Part shown: positions 1-7,483 of the stretch, one piece after another | Layout: each line of letters starts with the position of its first letter | Numbering within the stretch: the stretch's first letter is position 1 | DNA from: Ruania alkalisoli | GTDB taxonomy: Bacteria > Actinomycetota > Actinomycetes > Actinomycetales > Beutenbergiaceae | DNA length: 64,000 bases | Assembly (NCBI RefSeq): GCF_014960965.1 | Contig: NZ_CP063169.1 | Span: 343,581 to 407,580 of the forward strand | Direction of reading: 5' to 3' | Made by a program: the position numbers and the translations under genes | The notes under the pieces: generated by a model | Database searches by the model: none | Seen by the model: only the letters and a program-made list of their open reading frames with translations | What the model was told of the DNA's origin: nothing

Positions 1-1295
1 TCATCTCCTGGACGAACTACTCCGAGCAGGAGATGCTGAAGTTCACCACGCAGGAGCCGTTCGACTCGGCCCTCGAGGCGACGTGGCTGAACCTGGCACA
101 GCTCCTGTCCGACGGGGCACTCGCGGACATGACAGAGCTCTGGGAGAGCGGCCGGTTCGAGAACCTCAACGCCACGATCGATGAGCGCATGGTGGAGTAC
201 GCCAAGTACCAGGGGAGCCTCTACACGATCCCGCTGGTCGCGAACTTCACCAGTCCGCCCGGGTTCGTGATCCGCCAGGACTTGGCCGACAAGTACGGCA
301 TCGGTGAGATCACCGACTACGAGACTCTCGAGAAGTTCCTCTATGACGTCAAGCAGAAGGATCCCGATCTCATCCCCTTCGGGCTCGACGCAGGATATGT
401 GAACAACACCGTGGTGCCCAACCCGGTCGCGCTGTTCAATGCGCAGTCGTGGGACGACCCGGCCAAGTGCGTCCAGCTGCTCGGCACCCACTTCGAGGGG
501 TCGGACCTGACCCCGGTGCCGTTCTGGGAGCAGCCGGACATCCTCGAGTCGCTCGATCGCATGCGGCAGTACTACCTCGACGGCATCCTGAACGAGGACG
601 CGCTGACCCTCGACATGAGCGCGGTCCGCAGCCTATTCGCCCAGGGAAGGTACGCCTCGACCACTGCCGGTGCAGACGGCCTCACCAGCCCCACCTTCGG
701 ACCCGTCGCCGACAACGTCGAGGGAGCAGCGATCGCCCAGGTCTTCCCCTTCACGGCCGGCCTGGACGCCGTCATCCCGGCCACCTTCCAGGCGGCGAAC
801 AACATGGTCGTGCCCGCCTATGCCGAGACGTTGGAGGAGGTTTTCGAGATGATGGATTGGCTCTCTGTCCAGGAGAACCACGACCTGCTCTCGTACGGCA
901 TCGAGGGAGAGGACTGGGAGGCGACAGGCGAACACTCCTACGAACAGATCAGCGGCTATTCGTTCCCCGCGTTCGCGATGTCGTGGCGCACGCCGCTCGA
1001 GCGCGGTCTGGCCGGCGCGGTCGAGAGCGACCGCGCATGGGTGGAGTGGACCCGCGACTTCGAGAACTTCACGGCCGACCACCTCGCAGGCTTCTATTTC
1101 GACTCCTCCGCAGTGGCCTCAGAGCAGGCGCAAGTCAACGCCGTCTTCGACGAGTACGTCCTTCCGCTGTACGCCGGTGTCAAGGACGTCCAGCCGGGGC
1201 TCGACGAAGCGCGCAGCGCGATGGAAGACGCCGGCTACGAGACAGTCGTCGAGGAGTACCGCCGTCAGGCCACCGACTATCTCGCTGGCTCCTGA
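1..1295 (+). CDS. ABC transporter extracellular solute-binding protein, 5' partial
   Basis: The reading frame is already open at the first bases of the window, so the N-terminus, signal peptide and lipobox lie upstream; at least 430 residues are visible. The sequence reads like a family 1 (sugar-type) binding protein. It has an early segment resembling the hinge region, aromatic-rich stretches, and a C-terminal run typical of the closing helices. It should deliver a carbohydrate to a membrane permease pair, which is not in the window and is probably encoded just upstream. The next gene starts 40 bases downstream on the same strand and encodes a beta-mannosidase-like enzyme, which suggests an oligosaccharide substrate. 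Family assignment is fairly safe; the ligand is unknown. Confidence 0.75.
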   Translation, partial: ISWTNYSEQEMLKFTTQEPFDSALEATWLNLAQLLSDGALADMTELWESGRFENLNATIDERMVEYAKYQGSLYTIPLVANFTSPPGFVIRQDLADKYGIGEITDYETLEKFLYDVKQKDPDLIPFGLDAGYVNNTVVPNPVALFNAQSWDDPAKCVQLLGTHFEGSDLTPVPFWEQPDILESLDRMRQYYLDGILNEDALTLDMSAVRSLFAQGRYASTTAGADGLTSPTFGPVADNVEGAAIAQVFPFTAGLDAVIPATFQAANNMVVPAYAETLEEVFEMMDWLSVQENHDLLSYGIEGEDWEATGEHSYEQISGYSFPAFAMSWRTPLERGLAGAVESDRAWVEWTRDFENFTADHLAGFYFDSSAVASEQAQVNAVFDEYVLPLYAGVKDVQPGLDEARSAMEDAGYETVVEEYRRQATDYLAGS

Positions 1296-1335
1296 TCGCG
1301 CCGGAACCGGACCCACGACCCCACCCCGATAGGAC

Positions 1336-3288
1336 ATGATGCTCAGCACCATCTGGCTCGACGGCGAGGACTGGACGCTCCTCGGCTGGCGTCGCAACGA
1401 CTGGGAGCTGGCGAGGACGCCGGCGGCGGACAAGGTGGCCAACCCGGACGTGGCCCCGGTGGCGATGCCGATCCCGGGCTCGGTCCGTGGCGCGCTGCTC
1501 AGTGCCGGCGTCATCGCGGATCCGACGATCGGTCTGCAATCCCGGGACGCGGAGTGGGTTGAGCACCGCGACTGGGAGATCCGACGGCAGTTGCCCGACG
1601 GGCTACTCGGCGGCCACGACGGTGAGGCACAACTGTGGCTGCACTGTGCCGAGCTCGACTATGCCGGGGCAGTTCTGCTCGGCGATCGGGAAGTCGGGCG
1701 GTTCCAAGGCAGCTTCGTCCCTCATGAGTTCGACCTGACCGAGCCGTACGAGGACGGCGAACGGACGCTACGGATCATCCTCACCGCAGCGCCGGATGGT
1801 CTGGCGCAGAACGGGTGGACCTCCCGGATCCGGGCATTCAAGCCGCGTTTCAGTTACGGCTGGGACTGGACTCCTCGGATGGTTTCGGCGGGGATCCCGG
1901 GCCGGGTCCGGCTCGAGCAGCGGCCACGGGAGGGCGCGCGGCTTGTCGTCAGCGCTCGGGGTGACGTCGATGTCTCCCGTGAGACGGCGGTCCTGGAGGT
2001 CGCGGCCCGTGCCGTGGGCTCCAGGGCCGCGGAGGGCAGTGCCACCGTCGAGGTGCTGCTCGACGGCGAGGTCGTCGGCACGGGCCCGGCACCTGCACTC
2101 GATCTGCGCGTCGACGTGCCGGCCGATCGCTGGGAGCTGGCTGGTCGTGGCGAGCAGCCGTTGTACGAGTGTCGCGTGCGCCTTGTTTCCGGCGGCGGCT
2201 TGACCCTCGACGAGACGGTCCAGCGCCTGGGCTTCCGGAACGTCTCCTGGTCCTCGCCCGAGGGGGCCCCGGCCGACGCTGACACCTGGCTCTGTTCGGT
2301 GAACGGCACACCCATGTTCCTCGCCGGGGTCAACTGGGTGCCGATCCGGCCGGACTACGCCGATGTCACCGAGGCCGACTATCGGCTCCGGCTGCAGCAG
2401 TATCGGGAACTGGGTTTCGCGATGGTCCGGGTGTGGGGAGGGGCGGGCCTCGAACGCCCCATCTTCTATGACCTGTGTGACGAGCTGGGGCTGCTGGTCT
2501 GGCAGGAGTTCCCGCTGTGCTCCTCTGGTCTGGACAACGAGCCGCCGAGCGATCCGGAGTTCATCACCGATCTGGTGAGAGTCGCTGAGAGCTACGTGCA
2601 GCGCATCGGGCACCACGCGTGCCTCGCGCTGTGGGGCGGCGGGAACGAGCTGACCCGGGTGGACGAACCCGCGGTCCCTGGCTCGCCGCTGACGAGTGAC
2701 CACCCGACCCTCGGGGCACTCCGCCGCGTGATCGCCGCCGAGGATCCGATGCGCAGATACATCGCCACATCCCCGACCGGTCCCCGCTTCGAGGCTGACG
2801 CAGCCGAGTTCGGACTGGGCCTGCACCACGACGTGCACGGTCCCTGGGAGTTCACCGGGACCAAGGAAGAGTGGCAACAGTACTGGGACCACGACGACGC
2901 CCTGATGAGATCCGAGGTGGGCGTCGTCGGCGCATCGTCCATGAGCCTGCTGGAACGGCACGGGCTGCTCGAGGCGAGCTCGGGGGCAGAGTTGCGACAG
3001 TTGTGGACCCACACCTCCGGATGGTGGTTGGCGCCGCTCGACGACTGGTTGGAGGAGGGGCACGACCTGTCGGAGCTGCCGCACTGGATCGAGCGAAGTC
3101 GGGTGCGCCAGGCCGAGATGCTTGCCTACGCGGCGCAGCGCAGCAAGGACAGGTTCCCCCAATGCACCGGCTTCTTCGTCTGGCTCGGCCATGACACCTT
3201 TCCGTGCGCCGTGAGTCTGTCGCTCCTCGACTATGACGGCGAGCCGAAGCCAGCCGCGCGCGCACTGGGTGAGGTCTTCACGGACTGA
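1336..3288 (+). CDS. Glycoside hydrolase family 2, beta-mannosidase-like
   Basis: A 650-residue cytoplasmic protein (no signal peptide). The N-terminal half looks like the GH2 jelly-roll and immunoglobulin-like domains, and the C-terminal half is a TIM barrel. The motif WGGGNEL carries the likely acid/base Glu438, and RSEVG carries the likely nucleophile Glu527; both motifs match the beta-mannosidase branch rather than LacZ or glucuronidase. At 650 residues it is shorter than many family members (about 800-850), so the C-terminal beta domains seem reduced or absent. It would release beta-linked mannose (or a close relative) from oligosaccharides imported by the preceding transporter. The start is one of two adjacent ATG codons; there is only a weak AGGA upstream. 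Confidence 0.82.
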   Translation: MMLSTIWLDGEDWTLLGWRRNDWELARTPAADKVANPDVAPVAMPIPGSVRGALLSAGVIADPTIGLQSRDAEWVEHRDWEIRRQLPDGLLGGHDGEAQLWLHCAELDYAGAVLLGDREVGRFQGSFVPHEFDLTEPYEDGERTLRIILTAAPDGLAQNGWTSRIRAFKPRFSYGWDWTPRMVSAGIPGRVRLEQRPREGARLVVSARGDVDVSRETAVLEVAARAVGSRAAEGSATVEVLLDGEVVGTGPAPALDLRVDVPADRWELAGRGEQPLYECRVRLVSGGGLTLDETVQRLGFRNVSWSSPEGAPADADTWLCSVNGTPMFLAGVNWVPIRPDYADVTEADYRLRLQQYRELGFAMVRVWGGAGLERPIFYDLCDELGLLVWQEFPLCSSGLDNEPPSDPEFITDLVRVAESYVQRIGHHACLALWGGGNELTRVDEPAVPGSPLTSDHPTLGALRRVIAAEDPMRRYIATSPTGPRFEADAAEFGLGLHHDVHGPWEFTGTKEEWQQYWDHDDALMRSEVGVVGASSMSLLERHGLLEASSGAELRQLWTHTSGWWLAPLDDWLEEGHDLSELPHWIERSRVRQAEMLAYAAQRSKDRFPQCTGFFVWLGHDTFPCAVSLSLLDYDGEPKPAARALGEVFTD

Positions 3289-3388
3289 GTCAGCGGCCCT
3301 CACGCATTCCCCGTGCCCAGCGGCCCCGGTCGCACGGCCAGTCGCTCAGGGCCCACCGATTGGTATGACCGCACCAAGGAGATTTCGA

Positions 3389-5878
3389 ATGGACCACCAA
3401 CTCGCCGACGCTCCGGCCGCCAGAGCGCTGCGACAGACCGGGCCTGACCAGCAGCGCTCGCTGAGCGTGCCCAACAGTCGCATCGTGCTCAACCCACAAA
3501 ACTTCTTTGCCGAGGCCAGCGAGGTCGAGCAGAACTGTGCCCCGTCGCTGCCGCTCGGACTCGGGTACTACGCCCACGACCAGGCATTGTTCCTGCCTCG
3601 GTTCCTCACCCTGTGGGCCGTGCCGCGCAATCCGACGCCTCCCGTGCCGGTGTGCGAGTATCTCGACGCTGCGCACTGGAGTGCGGGACCGGACATCCGG
3701 CTGCACGCGGACGGCACCGTACTCGAGGCAGCGATCGCCGCAGCGCACGCACACAGCGGGTCGATTCGGCGGCGAATCCGGGTCGATCCCGCGCGCCCGA
3801 TCCTGCGGGTGGGTATCGGATCGGTACATGGCCAATGGGCGCTGCGCCTGCGCAACGATGCGGGCCGCACTATCCACGTGCAGGACGGTGCGGCCACGGT
3901 CGGCCTGCACCGCTACGACCTCGCCGCGCTGCTCGGCGACACGGACGGCTGCGATGTGGAGCTAATCCTGGAGCTCCTCAGCGCCGGGGCATCAGTGCGG
4001 GTCGAGGAGATGGCGCTGGTCCCGGAGCGGGATGAGTCCATTGCCGGGGCGCGGCAGTTCAGCACCGACTGGTCGCCGGGCGGCCTGGGCTTCGCGGCCG
4101 ACTATCCCGGGGGGGGAGCGCTGCACGGCAACGACGTTTTCGTCGGCGAGCACGGCGTGCTCCGCGAGGTGACCCTCGACCATCGCCTGGGTGAGAGCGC
4201 CACCCTCGTAGTGGCCGGCGAGTACGTCGGTGACGTCGAACTCGACCATGCAGCTGGTGTGGTCCGGTTGCGCGCCCCGCACGCGTACCTGGCCGTCACC
4301 GTTCCGAACGGGTCGCAGATCCGCTACTACGCCGACGAGACCGAACTTCAAGCCGGTGGTCCGGGCTCGGCCGAACCGCGCGCGAGGACCGGGCTGTGGG
4401 CGGTCACCATCGCACCGGACGTCGGGTCGTTCCGCCTCGGTTGCGGCTTCTCGCCCACTGACCCCGACGGAGCCGCGCAGGCGGCCACGACTGCTGCTGC
4501 GCACTCCGCCGACGAGCGCGCCGAGCACTGGGACTCGTTCTGGGACGGCGTGCTCGCGCGGGTCCCGCACCCGCACTCGTTCTCGCTGCTTGGCCTCTCC
4601 GACGACGAGGGAGTGGGTCCGCAGGACGTACGGGCGGCCTACTACCGAGCATTCCTCGGGCTGTACGCGAATGTGTTGCCGGCGCAGCCGGAGAGTGGGT
4701 ACCACCACCCCACCGTGGCCACCGGCAAAGGGTCGATGTGGAACTACGGCGCGCCGGGCGCACGCACCGCCGCCGCCTGGGAGACGTTCCTGGCGATCCA
4801 GTTCCTCGCGTACGTGGATCCGGAGGTGGCCTGGGCGTCGTTCCACGGGCTGATGACGCTCGTTGTCGAGGACGGCTCACTCGCCGGGGAGGGCCTGCCC
4901 AGCCGCAAAGCCCAGACGGCGTGGATCCTGTTCGCGCTCACCGGAGACCGCGACGCTCTCGCCGCCCACTACCCGGCGCTGCGCCGACTGCTGCACTGGC
5001 AGGCCCAGCACCCGCGATGGGTCTACGGCGACTACGACTACCTCGGCGAACAGGACGCGGAGTTCATGACCTCGGCGGTGATCGATCTCGGGTTCGCCCA
5101 GCAGATCGCTGCAGTGCTCGGTGAAGCCGCCGACGTGGCGAGATATGAGGAACGACGGACCGCACTGCTTGCCGATTATGCGGCGCACTGCTTCCGGGGC
5201 GTGGAACGCGCGGCGATCCAGCACTGGTTCCCGGATGACCCGGCCTGCGGACCACGAGGTGGTTGCGAGGGGCTGGGTTTGCAGGTAGCGATGGGCCTGG
5301 CGATCGACGGCCTGCCGGACTGGCAGCGCGCATCATTGCTCGCCCGGTTCGACGCCCAGTTCGATCCGCACGATCAGCTCGGGGGCTTCGACGTCGTCAA
5401 ACACTCCAACCTCGGGTACACGGTGGATGGGCTGATGCTCAGCGGCAGATGGGAGCAGGCCCAGACGCTGGCGAATATCGCTCTCCGGGACGTGCTGCGG
5501 AGCGGATCCTTCGCCGAGGTGTACGACCGGAGCGCGTCCGGGCCGCGGCCCGGAGGCGTGCGGCCCTCGATCTTCGGCATGACCCAGGTCATCGACACGG
5601 TCTGGCTGAACAATGGAGTCCGGATGGACGGCGGGGCGCCCCAGGTCATCGGACTTCCGGACGTGCGTGGCGGGCTCGACGGTGTGCGTGTGGGATCGCG
5701 CACCTGGCAGGTGGAGGTAGACGTTCCCCGCGGTGGTGCCTGGCTCACCGACGCCACCACCGGGCAGCGACAAGCATTCGCCCTCCCCACGGGATCCAGC
5801 GTCCCCATCACTGCCAGCAGCCATCTCGAGACGGCGATGCCTGCGCCGCGCACACCGACCCCCGCCGCCCACGAGTAG
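3389..5878 (+). CDS. Six-hairpin (alpha/alpha)6 glycosidase-like protein
   Basis: 829 residues if it begins at the ATG at 3389, which has AAGGAG eight bases upstream. The frame stays open further upstream into the end of the beta-mannosidase gene, but that part has no good start. The N-terminal ~370 residues look like beta-sandwich domains. The C-terminal part is helical with alternating Trp, Asp and Gly-rich motifs (for example MWNYGAPGARTAAAWE and YLGEQDAEFMT) resembling the catalytic toroid of GH37/GH63/GH78-type enzymes. I cannot place it in a named family. No signal peptide is seen, so it probably acts on imported oligosaccharide. It is followed after 13 bases by another protein of the same fold class. 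Confidence 0.65.
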   Translation: MDHQLADAPAARALRQTGPDQQRSLSVPNSRIVLNPQNFFAEASEVEQNCAPSLPLGLGYYAHDQALFLPRFLTLWAVPRNPTPPVPVCEYLDAAHWSAGPDIRLHADGTVLEAAIAAAHAHSGSIRRRIRVDPARPILRVGIGSVHGQWALRLRNDAGRTIHVQDGAATVGLHRYDLAALLGDTDGCDVELILELLSAGASVRVEEMALVPERDESIAGARQFSTDWSPGGLGFAADYPGGGALHGNDVFVGEHGVLREVTLDHRLGESATLVVAGEYVGDVELDHAAGVVRLRAPHAYLAVTVPNGSQIRYYADETELQAGGPGSAEPRARTGLWAVTIAPDVGSFRLGCGFSPTDPDGAAQAATTAAAHSADERAEHWDSFWDGVLARVPHPHSFSLLGLSDDEGVGPQDVRAAYYRAFLGLYANVLPAQPESGYHHPTVATGKGSMWNYGAPGARTAAAWETFLAIQFLAYVDPEVAWASFHGLMTLVVEDGSLAGEGLPSRKAQTAWILFALTGDRDALAAHYPALRRLLHWQAQHPRWVYGDYDYLGEQDAEFMTSAVIDLGFAQQIAAVLGEAADVARYEERRTALLADYAAHCFRGVERAAIQHWFPDDPACGPRGGCEGLGLQVAMGLAIDGLPDWQRASLLARFDAQFDPHDQLGGFDVVKHSNLGYTVDGLMLSGRWEQAQTLANIALRDVLRSGSFAEVYDRSASGPRPGGVRPSIFGMTQVIDTVWLNNGVRMDGGAPQVIGLPDVRGGLDGVRVGSRTWQVEVDVPRGGAWLTDATTGQRQAFALPTGSSVPITASSHLETAMPAPRTPTPAAHE

Positions 5879-5891
5879 GACTCAGCCGACC

Positions 5892-7340
5892 ATGACCCTC
5901 ACCGACGTGGATGTTGCCGCGATCGAGACCGCCATGTCCACCGGAGCACCCACCGGCCCGGACGCGCCGCCCCGGCGCCTGCCGCCCACGCTGACGAGCT
6001 CGGCCACGGGCCTCGACCGACTGTACGAGGAGGCGCTGCACAACGTGTTCGTGGTGAACACGCTGCGCGATAGCAACGGCCCCTTCGTCCGTGCTGGCGG
6101 TGGCTACCCCACGCCGTGGACGCGCGATGCGGCGATCAACTCATGGAGTGCGCTCTCACTACTCGCGCCCGGACTGGCCGAAGCGACGTTGCGAGCGGTG
6201 ACCGAGTCCAGCGCAGCCGGTCCGATCGTGGCCCAGGACGACCAGTGGTGGGACCAGGCGATCTGGGTGGTGGCGGCGCGGCGGCACGCCTCGCTCACCG
6301 GGAATCGTGAGTTCGCCCGATGGGCGTACCAGGTGGGGCAGAACACCCTGGAGACGCTGGAGCAGTACCTCGATCCTCGATGGAATCTGTACACCGGACC
6401 TGCCGTCATGCAGGACGGGGTGGCGGGCTTTCCTCTGCCAGACGGCGCGAAGGAGTCCACGGCGTTCGTGCTCGATTACCCCTGGGCGCGCTCGCTCATG
6501 TGCTTATCGACGAACCTCATCTATGCCGCAGCCTTCGACGCGCTCGCCGCTCTCGCGCACCTCCTCGGAAAACCGACGACGCACCTGAGCGCCCGGGCGG
6601 ACGGCATCCGATCGGCCATCGAGGAGCACCTGTGGACCGAGCGAGGTTACGCCTACCTTCGCCACACTGATGGCCGGCTCGAGCACTACCAGGAACTACT
6701 GGGCCTGGCCTTCGTTCTCGAGCACGGGGGTATCGATGATGACCGGGTGCGCAGCATCGTCACGGGCATCCATCGCTGCAAACGCGGTATCCCGCTCGTG
6801 TGGCCACACTTCCCGCGGTACGACGATGAGCGACCCGGCCGCCATAATGTCGCCTTGTGGCCGATGGCAACGGGACAGTGGGCCGTCGCTGCGGCCTATC
6901 GGGGGCAGGCCGCCGCATTCAGCGAGTCCTGGCACGACCTGTGCCAGCTGATCGAAGGTTCCGGCGGTGAGTACTACGAGCTCTACTCCGCCTCCGACGG
7001 CGCGGTGCACGGCGGGTGGCAGATCGGGCAGTTGTGGGCTTCCGAGCCGCACCAGACGTGGAGCGCCACCGCGTTCTTGCGCATGGTGCACGAGGGTCTG
7101 CTCGGTCTCAGGGTGAGCCAGGACGGACTGCGTCTCGCCCCGACCCTTCCCGATGGGGTCGAGGACGTCACTGTGCGCAACCTGCGGATCCGGCAGGCTC
7201 GTCTGACCGTTGAGGTGACCGGTCACGGGAACCGGGTCGAGTACGTCTCTGTGGATTCGATAGTGCGTGATGACCCGAACCGGCCGATCCCGCTTGCGGA
7301 ACTCAGCGGTGACCACATCCTGCGCGTGCAGGTACGGTGA
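5892..7340 (+). CDS. Six-hairpin glycosidase-like protein (glycogen-debranching or MGH1-like fold)
   Basis: 482 residues from the ATG at 5892, chosen because upstream in-frame codons overlap the previous gene. It has a run of helical hairpins with motifs such as YPTPWTRDAAINSW near residue 70, DDQWWDQAIW near residue 120 and GGWQIGQLWASEPHQTWSA near the C-terminus. These are reminiscent of the catalytic domain of amylo-alpha-1,6-glucosidases and related (alpha/alpha)6 enzymes. The specificity cannot be read from sequence. It is the last gene of the cluster beginning with the solute-binding protein, so it likely completes degradation of the same oligosaccharide. Soluble; no export signal. Confidence 0.65.
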   Translation: MTLTDVDVAAIETAMSTGAPTGPDAPPRRLPPTLTSSATGLDRLYEEALHNVFVVNTLRDSNGPFVRAGGGYPTPWTRDAAINSWSALSLLAPGLAEATLRAVTESSAAGPIVAQDDQWWDQAIWVVAARRHASLTGNREFARWAYQVGQNTLETLEQYLDPRWNLYTGPAVMQDGVAGFPLPDGAKESTAFVLDYPWARSLMCLSTNLIYAAAFDALAALAHLLGKPTTHLSARADGIRSAIEEHLWTERGYAYLRHTDGRLEHYQELLGLAFVLEHGGIDDDRVRSIVTGIHRCKRGIPLVWPHFPRYDDERPGRHNVALWPMATGQWAVAAAYRGQAAAFSESWHDLCQLIEGSGGEYYELYSASDGAVHGGWQIGQLWASEPHQTWSATAFLRMVHEGLLGLRVSQDGLRLAPTLPDGVEDVTVRNLRIRQARLTVEVTGHGNRVEYVSVDSIVRDDPNRPIPLAELSGDHILRVQVR

Positions 7341-7471
7341 CGCCGGAGCCGGCCATGTCCGCGCCCAGCAGGACCGGGGGCTACCGGACCCATCCAAACG
7401 GTAGATGCTGGACTCCTAGGAGCCGCGACGAGGTTGACCCTGGGGCGGCGGGAAGGCACAGCAAACGTGGC

Positions 7472-7477
7472 TAGGGT
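7472..7477 (+). promoter_or_regulatory. -10 box of a probable leaderless promoter
   Basis: TAGGGT lies exactly six bases before the ATG of the dehydrogenase gene. In actinobacteria a TANNNT box at this distance normally puts the transcription start on the A of the start codon. There is no Shine-Dalgarno sequence between them, which agrees with leaderless translation. Confidence 0.55.
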
Positions 7478-7483
7478 GGTGGA

